Shown piece by piece: positions 10,250 to 18,114 of a stretch of 22,651 bases of DNA. The position numbers and the translations under genes were made by a program. The notes below the pieces were generated by a model. It worked only from the letters and a program-made list of their open reading frames with translations, had not been told where the DNA came from and did not search any database. How positions within the stretch are numbered: position 1 is the stretch's first letter; each line of letters opens with the position of its first letter. Source of the DNA: Saprospiraceae bacterium (GTDB taxonomy: Bacteria; Bacteroidota; Bacteroidia; Chitinophagales; Saprospiraceae). The stretch lies in assembly GCA_020849825.1 (NCBI GenBank), contig JADZFP010000345.1, positions 1-22,651 on the forward strand, given 5' to 3'.

Positions 10250-12190
10250 ATGAAAAACCACGTCCCTACCCGGGTGACGACAGGTACCCTGTTGGTCGCA
10301 CTCGGCATTATTTACGGCGATATCGGCACCAGTCCGCTTTATGTGCTCAAAGCTATCGTCGGCGACCGGCCGATCGGCGAAGCCCTCGTTTACGGGGGTA
10401 TCTCCTGCGTATTCTGGACGCTTGTGTTCCAGACGACCATCAAGTACATCGTGCTCACCCTGATGGCCGACAACCACGGCGAGGGCGGTATTTTTTCCCT
10501 TTACGCCCTGGTACGCCGTTTCGGCAAAGGCTCGCTGATCGTGCCGACCATCCTGGGCGCTACCACCCTGCTGGCCGACGGTATGATCACGCCGCCTATT
10601 TCCGTAGCATCGGCAGTGGAGGGGCTGGAACTGGTGATGCCTCATTTGCCCACGGTACCCATCGTGGTGGTCATTTTGTCGGCCCTGTTCTTTTTTCAGC
10701 GTTTCGGCACACAGCTGGTCGGCGGCACTTTCGGACCGATCATGGTCGTGTGGTTCGGTATGTTGTTTACCCTGGGGTTTTATCAAATTTTGGCGCATCC
10801 GGGTATTATTCATGCCCTGAATCCCTATTACGCGTACAATTTGCTGGTCAATTATCCGCACGGTTTCTGGCTGCTGGGCGGCGTATTTTTGTGCACCACC
10901 GGCGCCGAGGCCCTCTATTCCGACCTGGGGCATTGCGGCCGTAAAAACATCCGGATTACCTGGGTATTTGTCAAAATCGCACTGCTGGTCAATTATATGG
11001 GACAAGCCGCCTGGTTGCTCACAGAGGCCGGGCATACGCTCGAAGGCCGCAATCCTTTTTATGAAATCATGCCGCAATGGTTCATCTGGCCCGGTATCGT
11101 GATCGCCACGCTGGCCACGATCATCGCGTCCCAGGCGCTCATCAGCGGTTCCTACACCCTCATCAGCGAGGCCATGAGCATGAACTTCTGGCCCCGCGTG
11201 GCCGTGCGCAACCCGACGGAACTCAAAGGCCAGATCTACATCCCATCGGTGAACACGATGTTGTGGGCCGGCTGCGTCGGCATGATCCTTTATTTTCAAA
11301 ATTCAACCAACATGGAGGCTGCCTACGGCTTCTCTATTACCGTTGCGATGCTGATGACGACCTTCCTGCTGGGCTATTTTTTGTTGTACGTCAGAAAATG
11401 GCCCACCATGCTGGTGTATGCCGTTATCCCGGTTTTCGTCCTGATCGAGATCGCATTTTTTATCGCCAATGCCGCCAAGGCAGGGGAAGCCAAGCCCGTG
11501 ATTCTGGTTGCCATCGGCGTTTTTTCCACCATGTACGTCTGGTACTACGCCCGCAAAATCAACAACCGGCTGGTGCGTTTTGTCAGGTTAAAAAACTACC
11601 TGAACCTGATCAGCGAACTCAGCAACGATGACGCCATTCCCAAATTTTCCACCCACCTCATTTACCTCACCAAAGCCAACCAACTGGGCGAAGTGGAAGA
11701 AAAAATCATCAAATCCATCTTTGCCAAAAAGCCCAAACGCGCCGACGTGTACTGGTTCCTGCACATCCACCGCACCGATGATCCCTACACCCTGAATTAT
11801 CAGGTGGAAGAACTGCTGGATGATAAAGTGATCAAAATCAACATCAATACCGGTTTTCGGGTGCAGCCGCGCGTCGAATTGTACTTCAAAAAAATCGTGC
11901 AGGACCTTGTAGCCAACCGCGAGCTCAGCCTGCACATCCGTCCCGACGGCTCTACGCGTTACAATCCCGAGCCCGATTTCAAATTCGTGGTGATCGAAAA
12001 ATTTCTCTCGGTCGAAAACGAATTCAACCTGCGCGACGGCCTTTTGCTCAATTCCTACTTCTGGCTCAAACGCTTTGGCCAGTCGGATGAAAAAGCCTTC
12101 GGGCTGGACAAAAGCGACGTGGTCGTAGAGCAAATTCCGCTGGTGTATCAGCCGGTGGGAGAAATTGAGCTGGGGCGGGTGACGAGGTAA
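10250..12190 (+). CDS. kup: Kup/KUP-HAK family potassium transporter
   Basis: This 646-residue protein imports K+ (likely by proton symport) across the inner membrane. It opens with the family signature LGIIYGDIGTSPLYVLKAI near residues 19-37, has about twelve hydrophobic segments up to roughly residue 430, and shows further Kup motifs, ALVRRFGKGSL, LADGMITPPISVASAVEGLE and FLCTTGAEALYSDLGHCGR. The last 200 or so residues form the usual soluble cytoplasmic tail. Length is close to the E. coli Kup (622). The gene starts 29 bases after the KdpE-like regulator on the same strand, with no terminator between them, which suggests that the two-component pair controls potassium uptake through Kup. 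Confidence 0.96.
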   Translation: MKNHVPTRVTTGTLLVALGIIYGDIGTSPLYVLKAIVGDRPIGEALVYGGISCVFWTLVFQTTIKYIVLTLMADNHGEGGIFSLYALVRRFGKGSLIVPTILGATTLLADGMITPPISVASAVEGLELVMPHLPTVPIVVVILSALFFFQRFGTQLVGGTFGPIMVVWFGMLFTLGFYQILAHPGIIHALNPYYAYNLLVNYPHGFWLLGGVFLCTTGAEALYSDLGHCGRKNIRITWVFVKIALLVNYMGQAAWLLTEAGHTLEGRNPFYEIMPQWFIWPGIVIATLATIIASQALISGSYTLISEAMSMNFWPRVAVRNPTELKGQIYIPSVNTMLWAGCVGMILYFQNSTNMEAAYGFSITVAMLMTTFLLGYFLLYVRKWPTMLVYAVIPVFVLIEIAFFIANAAKAGEAKPVILVAIGVFSTMYVWYYARKINNRLVRFVRLKNYLNLISELSNDDAIPKFSTHLIYLTKANQLGEVEEKIIKSIFAKKPKRADVYWFLHIHRTDDPYTLNYQVEELLDDKVIKININTGFRVQPRVELYFKKIVQDLVANRELSLHIRPDGSTRYNPEPDFKFVVIEKFLSVENEFNLRDGLLLNSYFWLKRFGQSDEKAFGLDKSDVVVEQIPLVYQPVGEIELGRVTR

Positions 12191-12263
12191 AGGGCTTCAT
12201 TTTTGAAAAATTGTTAGTATTGTGGCCGTTCTGTTTATCAAACTACCCGGTCCTGTCACTACC

Positions 12264-13709
12264 ATGAAAAAATGTCTGCTCATCGTCTGGCTGGCGTTGT
12301 GCTCCGCCGCCCTCCCCGCCCAAAACCTCATCACCTCCACTTTCCTGGGCTCCAAAACCCAGGCGCAGCTCACATCGGAGTTCAACGTGCCGTTTATCCA
12401 GTTTGGCGCGCGGTACTACCGGGTCACTTACACAACGCTGAATCTCGAAGGCGTGACCGACACCGTGTCGGGGCTCGTTATCGTGCCCGATAATGCGTCG
12501 AAGGTGTATCCGCGCCTCCTGTACCAGCACGGCACCTCGGGCAACAAGCAGGACGTGCCCTCGGTCAACGTGCTGCAAGGCGGCGAAGGCCGCATCGGCT
12601 GGCTGTTTGCCGGACTGGGCTACGTGTCGCTCATGCCCGATTACCTCGGACTGGGCGTGTCCGACGACGTGTTCCACCCCTACGTGCATGCCGCGAGCGA
12701 AGCCTCGGTGGCGATCGACATGCTGCGGGCGCTGCCGGCGTTCGAGGCACAGTATCAGATACACACCAACGAGCAGTTGTTCCTTACCGGCTACTCCCAG
12801 GGCGGTCATGCCGCCATGGCCCTGCACCGGGAGATCGAGACCAATCTGCCCGGAGAGTTCACGGTAACCGCCGCCGCACCCATGTCGGGGCCGTACAGCA
12901 TCGGCGGCGTGATGCGCAGCCTGATCCTGTCGAACGACGTTTATTATTACCCGGCTTACATCCCGAATACCGCGCTTTCCTACCAGACGGTGTACGGCAC
13001 GATATTCAATGAGCTCGGCGATATATTCAAACCGGCCTACGCCGCGCCGATCCAGCAGTTTTACGACGGTGTCATCGACCTGAGCGAGCTCAATGAAACC
13101 CTGATCAACCTGCTGATCGACAACGAAGGCGCCTGCATCCCGACCAAAATGATCCAGCCCGACGTGCTCGCCGCCGTACAGAGCAACCCCGATCACCCGA
13201 TCAATATCGCCCTGCGCGACAACGACGTGTACCACTGGGCGCCCCAGGCGCCTACCCGCCTGTTTTATTGCATGGCCGACGACCAGGTGCCCTTTGAAAA
13301 CAGCCTGCTCGCCCGCGATACCATGGTCGCCCGGGGGGCGGCCGATCTGATCGCCAACGACGTAAGCCCGACTTCCGACCACGGCGGCTGCGTGGTGCCC
13401 GCGCTGACGCAGACCCTGTTCTTTTTCCTTGTTTATCAACAAATTGAAACCTACTCCTCGGCAACGGAACCCGATGCCCAGCGCCTGGTTTTGTCGCCCA
13501 ACCCGGCCGGCTCCTCGGTACAATTTGAAAACGCCGACGAGCGGGCCCTGCTCAGCATTTTCACCTCGGAAGGGCGCCTTTGTTATGAAAAAAGGCTGGC
13601 CGCCGGCACACAACGCATCGAGTTGCAGGACTGGCCGGAGGGCGTGTATTTTGTTCAAATTCAATCGGCAGGTTCAACCCGGGTCGGCAAACTTTACATC
13701 CAGCATTGA
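12264..13709 (+). CDS. Secreted lipase-like alpha/beta hydrolase with type IX sorting domain
   Basis: This 481-residue protein has a signal peptide (residues 1-19, cut near LPA-QN), an alpha/beta-hydrolase domain (about 40-395) and a C-terminal type IX secretion sorting domain (about 405-481). The nucleophile elbow is G-Y-S-Q-G-G with Ser178; likely acid and base are an Asp in CMADDQVPFE and the His in SDHGGCVVP. These and the LYQHGTSGNKQ region (oxyanion area) resemble the secretory lipase (LIP) family of esterases. The tail shows LSPNPAG at its start and GVYFVQIQ...GKLYIQ at its end, the usual sorting-domain pattern, so the enzyme should be released or attached to the cell surface. The in-frame codon at 12222 is not ATG, and the signal peptide begins at 12264. 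The substrate (lipid or other ester) is not determined. Confidence 0.88.
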   Translation: MKKCLLIVWLALCSAALPAQNLITSTFLGSKTQAQLTSEFNVPFIQFGARYYRVTYTTLNLEGVTDTVSGLVIVPDNASKVYPRLLYQHGTSGNKQDVPSVNVLQGGEGRIGWLFAGLGYVSLMPDYLGLGVSDDVFHPYVHAASEASVAIDMLRALPAFEAQYQIHTNEQLFLTGYSQGGHAAMALHREIETNLPGEFTVTAAAPMSGPYSIGGVMRSLILSNDVYYYPAYIPNTALSYQTVYGTIFNELGDIFKPAYAAPIQQFYDGVIDLSELNETLINLLIDNEGACIPTKMIQPDVLAAVQSNPDHPINIALRDNDVYHWAPQAPTRLFYCMADDQVPFENSLLARDTMVARGAADLIANDVSPTSDHGGCVVPALTQTLFFFLVYQQIETYSSATEPDAQRLVLSPNPAGSSVQFENADERALLSIFTSEGRLCYEKRLAAGTQRIELQDWPEGVYFVQIQSAGSTRVGKLYIQH

Positions 13710-13711
13710 CC

Positions 13712-14143
13712 ATGAAAAAAATACTGCTGCTGAGCGCGTTTTGTATGCTGCTCGGCCCGCTGTTCAGTCAGCAAAATGCCGCGGCCAGCCGCGAGATCCG
13801 TAGCGTCATGCAGGAACAACAGGATGCCTGGAACCGCGGCGACCTTGAAGAATTCATGCAAGGCTACTGGCAATCCGACAGCCTGCGCTTCATCGGGTCG
13901 CGCGGCCTGACCTACGGCTGGCAGGCCACGCTCGACAATTACAAAAAAGGCTACCCCGACCGCGATGCCATGGGGACGCTCACTTTCGACATTCTATCAG
14001 TCGAGCTGTTGTCGAAAAAAAGCGCTTTCGTGGTTGGCAAATGGCATCTGGCCCGCAAAGCCGGCGATTTGAGCGGGCATTACACCCTTCTTTGGCGAAA
14101 AATCAAGGGTAAATGGGTGATTGTGGCGGATCATTCCAGTTAA
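13712..14143 (+). CDS. Exported NTF2-fold protein, DUF4440/SnoaL-like
   Basis: This 143-residue protein has a signal peptide (about 1-19, LFS-QQ) and a single NTF2-like domain. The pattern is typical of DUF4440 proteins: a first helix ending in QQDAWNRGDLEEFMQGYW, then the SLRFIGSRGLTYGW strand, then a terminal strand set ending W-V-I-V-A-D-H-S-S. The frame opens at a TTG at 13706 inside the hydrolase stop region, but the ATG at 13712, two bases after that stop, begins the signal peptide. It is translationally adjacent to the secreted hydrolase and likely co-transcribed. The domain can bind small molecules or act enzymatically; nothing here tells which. Its stop codon overlaps the stop of the convergent receptor gene. 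Confidence 0.87.
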   Translation: MKKILLLSAFCMLLGPLFSQQNAAASREIRSVMQEQQDAWNRGDLEEFMQGYWQSDSLRFIGSRGLTYGWQATLDNYKKGYPDRDAMGTLTFDILSVELLSKKSAFVVGKWHLARKAGDLSGHYTLLWRKIKGKWVIVADHSS

Positions 14144-16587
14144 AACTTCACCCCCGCTCCCACGTACCAGCTGCGCCCTTCGCCGGGCAACAGGCCAGGG
14201 CCGGGGTACCCTCCGGCGCGGCGGGTGGCATAGCGCGCATCGGCGAGGTTGTTAATACCAGCCCTGATGGTGTAATGCGTGGCAAAAGTGTAGGTTGCGG
14301 AGAGATCCAAGAGTGTGTAGCCCGGCAATTTGCCCACCTGGGCATTGGCGGAGGGCAATTCGGTGTTGTTGGCATCGGCAAATACTTCACTGACCGAGCT
14401 GAACTGCCAGGTAGCGGAAAAGGTCCGGTAGGCATAAGTGGCGCCCAGGCGGTGTACGTAGCGCGGGGCGTTGTCGACGCGTTTGCCGGCGAGGTTCGAC
14501 TCGGTGATTTGTCCGTTGCTGACCGTTGTGACGAGGAAATCGGAAAATCGCGCATCCGTCCAGGAGAGTGCCGCGAAAAGATTGAGCGCGCCCCAGCGGC
14601 GGTTGGCGGATGGCCAGAGGTTCAGCGGGTTGAGTTCCACGTAGGTTTCTGCGCCTTTGTGGATGCTCAGCCCCAGATTGGTTCGGTATTGGTACACGCT
14701 GCCGTCGGGGCGCAAGCGGGCGATGGTACCGACGCGGTCGGCGTACCGCATGTAAAACAGGCTGACGTCGAAGTTGAGGATATTTTTCCAGCGTCCCCGG
14801 TAGCCCAGGTCGCTCACCCAGCCGCGGGCGTCGTGGAGATTCGGGTCAATTTCGTCGGTCGTCGCCGGCGGCGTGAGGTCGGAGAAGCCCACAGGACGGT
14901 ACGCCTGGGCAATATTGGCATACACTTCGGAGGTCGGCGTAGCGTGAAATTCGGTAGCAAAACCGGCCAGCAGGAAGCTTCGGTCGCGTTGCTGCGGGGT
15001 AATCACGAGGGCTTCGCCGGCCCCGTTGATATTGAGCCGTCCGGCACTGTTGTTGCGCAAATGTTCGAACCGCAAGCCGGGGATAAAAGCAAAATATTTA
15101 CCCGCCCGGAAAATGTGTTCGGCAAAAAGCGCCGCGTTGCGGGTATCGAAATCCATATCGCGGGGAAAGGATTCGGTCTGGAGATCGAGATTGAACTCCG
15201 TCCCGGTATCGCCTTTGCCCAGCTGGCGGCGATCGGTATGGCCATCGAAATAACGCAGACCGACGTTCAGGGTTTGCTCGCGGCCGCCCAGGGAATAGTT
15301 GGTAAGAAAACGCAGCTCGCTGCCCCAGTTCCGGTACTGATCGCGGTCGAGCTGGCGGTTGTTGTAGGCGCCTGTGGCCAGGTTGATCGTGTCGGCAATA
15401 TTGATGGCGCGCACGAAACCGACGCTGTTGCGCTGGCCGGCCAGTCCGAAAACGGCCAGTTCAAAACGGGTTTTTTCAGACACATCATAACGAAGCCGGG
15501 CCGTAGCCAGGTTCCAGGGCACGTTGAACCAGTTGCGGCTGCGAACCGACTGCCGGGGATTGGCGGTAAATTGGGCGTCGGTGAGTCCGCCGGCTTGTTG
15601 TGCTTCGTAATTCATACGCGTGTATTCCAGTTCGGCGCGCCATTGGGGCGAAAACCGGTAGCCCAGGCGTACATGACCGTGCTGCACGGAATAACGGCTG
15701 TTGTCGCGCCAGCCCTCTCCGTCGCGGTGGTGGAAATAACCGTAATAGTCGAGTTTGCCAGAAGTGCCGCCGATGGCATTGAAGGAACTGAACAAGCCGT
15801 AAGCGCCCAGGGTCTGGCTGCTTTCCACCCCGATTTTTTGGTCCTGAGGGGCGGATTTTAACTGATAGTTGAGCAATCCGCCAAACTGCGGGCCATATTG
15901 AAGCGAAGCCGCCCCCCGGATCACCTCCAGTCGTTCAACGGCTTCCATTGGCGGGTTGTAATAAGCCTCCGGGTAGCCGATCGGGTCGGCGCTGACGTCG
16001 TAGCCGTTTTGGCGCACATTGTACTCCCAGGACCGATTGGGGCTAAGGCCGCGCGTGGCAACGTTGACCTGGATGCCCGAAGCGTCGTTTTCCCAGACGT
16101 GGGTGCCCGGCACTTTGGCAAAAACCTGACGGGCATTATTGACGGCGAGGTTGGCGTCGAGAGCGGACAGCGAGACCACTTCCATTTTTTTACCCGCGTT
16201 CACCTGCAAGGCCCCCGCTTCGGGCAAACGACCAATACCCCGAAAATCACGGGCGCCGTAAACGGTTACTTCCCGAAGGGTTTGTTCTGCCGCTTGAGCG
16301 GTAAGGATCAGCGCCAGCGTCTCGCCGGGAGCCAGCTCTACCGTACGGTGCTGAGGCATGATTTCCGTTGAAAAAATAGCCAATTCATAAACGCCGGCTG
16401 TCAACTGATCAAAACGGAACTGACCGTTGGCGTCGGTCACAGTTTGCAGGTCGCCCGGCTGGAGGCTAATGGTCACTCCCGGAGCGGCATGACCGGTGAG
16501 TTCGATGCGACCTTTGAGTACAGATTGGGAAAGCAGTGAGGGGGTTATGGCGATAAAGAGCAGCAGAAGGGTGGATATCCTCGACAT
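14140..16587 (-). CDS. FecA-like TonB-dependent outer-membrane receptor
   Basis: From the ATG at 16587 the protein has 815 residues. A signal peptide (about 1-22) is followed by a carboxypeptidase-regulatory-like beta sandwich (about 24-105, SVLKGRIELTGHAAPGVTISL start). A plug follows (about 110-235), with VFAKVPGTHVWEND, ATRGLSPNRSW and VERLEVIRGAASLQYGPQFGG, then a 22-strand-type barrel ending in the terminal aromatic strand YVGAGVKF. The plug motifs resemble FecA-type receptors for ferric citrate or siderophores, so import of an iron chelate with TonB/ExbBD energy is likely, but the ligand is not proven. A frame extension to 16671 is rejected because the signal peptide starts at 16587. 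No FecR/FecI-type sigma or anti-sigma genes are adjacent, and there is no N-terminal signalling domain. Confidence 0.92.
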   Translation of the reverse strand: MSRISTLLLLFIAITPSLLSQSVLKGRIELTGHAAPGVTISLQPGDLQTVTDANGQFRFDQLTAGVYELAIFSTEIMPQHRTVELAPGETLALILTAQAAEQTLREVTVYGARDFRGIGRLPEAGALQVNAGKKMEVVSLSALDANLAVNNARQVFAKVPGTHVWENDASGIQVNVATRGLSPNRSWEYNVRQNGYDVSADPIGYPEAYYNPPMEAVERLEVIRGAASLQYGPQFGGLLNYQLKSAPQDQKIGVESSQTLGAYGLFSSFNAIGGTSGKLDYYGYFHHRDGEGWRDNSRYSVQHGHVRLGYRFSPQWRAELEYTRMNYEAQQAGGLTDAQFTANPRQSVRSRNWFNVPWNLATARLRYDVSEKTRFELAVFGLAGQRNSVGFVRAINIADTINLATGAYNNRQLDRDQYRNWGSELRFLTNYSLGGREQTLNVGLRYFDGHTDRRQLGKGDTGTEFNLDLQTESFPRDMDFDTRNAALFAEHIFRAGKYFAFIPGLRFEHLRNNSAGRLNINGAGEALVITPQQRDRSFLLAGFATEFHATPTSEVYANIAQAYRPVGFSDLTPPATTDEIDPNLHDARGWVSDLGYRGRWKNILNFDVSLFYMRYADRVGTIARLRPDGSVYQYRTNLGLSIHKGAETYVELNPLNLWPSANRRWGALNLFAALSWTDARFSDFLVTTVSNGQITESNLAGKRVDNAPRYVHRLGATYAYRTFSATWQFSSVSEVFADANNTELPSANAQVGKLPGYTLLDLSATYTFATHYTIRAGINNLADARYATRRAGGYPGPGLLPGEGRSWYVGAGVKF

Positions 16588-16618
16588 TTTTATTAAGATT
16601 AATTCAAAATAGAGCGCG

Positions 16619-16626
16619 CAAAGGTG
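16619..16626 (-). promoter_or_regulatory. Possible -7 element for the FecA-like receptor gene
   Basis: In the 108-base gap between the carboxypeptidase gene and the receptor gene, the minus strand reads CACCTTTG followed by C. This is one mismatch from TAnnTTTG and lies 31 bases before the ATG at 16587. No good upstream TTG is present at the usual spacing. I see no hairpin terminator after the carboxypeptidase stop, so partial read-through from the peptidase run is also possible. No Fur-box-like palindrome stood out. Confidence 0.3.
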
Positions 16627-16695
16627 AAGCTTGCATTTGAAAATCCCCGCTGAAAAAATACCGAATGACAATTTTTTGACAAGCCGGAGGCGGGC

Positions 16696-18069
16696 TCATC
16701 CGCTATCCCGAATCCGCTGCAAAACCCTGCGCATTTCTTCTTTCCAGGGGCGCCCCGAGCCGGTAAAGTTGTTGTTCATAAAACTGAAAATCAGCACTTT
16801 GCCGCGTTTGGTCACTATATAACCGCTCATACATTGTACGCCGCTCATCGAGCCGGTTTTGGCAAAAAGCCAGGGTTGCGCACCGGGTTCTGCCGGCCAC
16901 CAGTCGAGTGTGGTACGAGGCATACCGGGTGTCGGGAAAAGCGGCAACAGGCGGTCGTGCGGCTGTTCGAGCCAGAGCTGCCGCAACACGCCGGAGAGAT
17001 AACGCGGCGTGACCAGGTTATACCGCGAAAGCCCCGAGCCGTCGACCCAGCGGGGCGGGTTGGGCAGGGCGCCGAAGAGGCTGTCTTTGGCCCAGCGGAT
17101 CACAGGCGCCTGCCGGAGCGTATCGAATTTCACACCGGAGCACACCAGCAACAGTTGGTCGGCCATGAAATTGTCGCTTTGATACATCATGCGGCGCAGC
17201 ACCGTATCGAGTGGCGTGCCATACAGGGTTTGATAATCGAGATCACCGCACACCGGTTCGGTCAGGGGCATTTCGGGCAACCCGAGACGGTCTTGCAGCA
17301 GGGCCGGCGTTTTTGCCTGCGCATTCCAGACCGGCACATCGATCACATAACCCGGTTTCAGCAAGTCGATATGGTAATACGGCAGCACGATGGTATCGGA
17401 CTGCTCCTGTCGGCGTATTTCCCGGTCGTTGAGATTGTAATCGTCCTTTGATTTCAGAAACTGCCGGAAATAGGCGGGCTCCACGATCCAGTCGGGATCG
17501 CAGACATTGGAATCCCTTTCTAGTCGTACGAAGTTGCCGTGAATGGGCAAGCCGGAGCGTTCGGCGGAGTAATGGTCGTTGTAGTCGTCCCAGGCCCAGC
17601 CGGGACCGAAGCGTTCTTCCTGAAAATTGCTTTGGTCATATATCAGAAGGCCTCCATTGCGGAGCATTCGCGCCGTCGGCTGCCAGTATTGAAAATCGGG
17701 ATGCAAAAACGTGGGATCGCCCGTGCCCCTGAAACACAATCCGATGGGAAAACCGGGGTCGGAATCTTCCATAACGGGAAAATACCGGAGCGCGGGCATC
17801 GAGTCGCCCAGCACCGCCAGGCAAGTGGCCAGGGTCAGGATTTTTGTCGTGGAAGCCGGGGTGAAATAGCGGTCAGCATTGACGTCGCAGAGCACCCGCC
17901 CGGTTTCGGCGTCCATGAGGCAGAAGCCGGTGAAGCCGCGGGAGAAGACGGGGGATGTTTCAATTTCCTTTTTGAGGTTTTTATGATCAACTGCCGCCCG
18001 GTGCATGGGTGCACAGGCGGCAGTCAGAAGAATAATCCCGAAAATGAATAAGGCGATACGCGCGATCAT
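16696..18069 (-). CDS. dacB: D-alanyl-D-alanine carboxypeptidase/endopeptidase, PBP4 (S13) family
   Basis: The 457-residue protein trims or cleaves peptidoglycan cross-links in the periplasm. All three penicillin-binding motifs are visible: S73-T-T-K76 (in FTPASTTKILT), S298-D-N300 (YQSDNFMADQLL) and K404-T-G406 (FAKTGSMSG). The PBP4-typical DGSGLSRYN lies at 343-351, and an inserted domain between SxxK and SxN is as expected for class C enzymes. The N-terminus is hydrophobic and ends in T-A-A-C20, which could be a loose Bacteroidota lipobox, so it may be a lipoprotein. It begins 46 bases after the DPP5-like peptidase and probably ends the same transcript. The symbol is given by family; the precise paralogue is not certain. 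Confidence 0.92.
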   Translation of the reverse strand: MIARIALFIFGIILLTAACAPMHRAAVDHKNLKKEIETSPVFSRGFTGFCLMDAETGRVLCDVNADRYFTPASTTKILTLATCLAVLGDSMPALRYFPVMEDSDPGFPIGLCFRGTGDPTFLHPDFQYWQPTARMLRNGGLLIYDQSNFQEERFGPGWAWDDYNDHYSAERSGLPIHGNFVRLERDSNVCDPDWIVEPAYFRQFLKSKDDYNLNDREIRRQEQSDTIVLPYYHIDLLKPGYVIDVPVWNAQAKTPALLQDRLGLPEMPLTEPVCGDLDYQTLYGTPLDTVLRRMMYQSDNFMADQLLLVCSGVKFDTLRQAPVIRWAKDSLFGALPNPPRWVDGSGLSRYNLVTPRYLSGVLRQLWLEQPHDRLLPLFPTPGMPRTTLDWWPAEPGAQPWLFAKTGSMSGVQCMSGYIVTKRGKVLIFSFMNNNFTGSGRPWKEEMRRVLQRIRDSG

Positions 18070-18114
18070 GGTCAGTATGCTTTCAAACGTTGCGCGTAAA
18101 GTTACCGAAGCCGC

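Noticed and set aside
12201..12222. TTTTTG and TAGTATTG before the secreted hydrolase as a promoter
   Set aside because: The elements are about 9 bases apart, which is too close, and the -7 element has a mismatch. The hydrolase may be read from the kup transcript or from a promoter I cannot identify.
12243..13664. A 473-codon open frame on the minus strand opposite the secreted hydrolase
   Set aside because: The plus-strand frame has a signal peptide, a catalytic motif and a sorting domain; the antisense frame has none.
14113..15861. A 582-codon open frame on the plus strand opposite the receptor gene
   Set aside because: No family motifs, and fully explained by codon bias of the FecA-like receptor on the minus strand.
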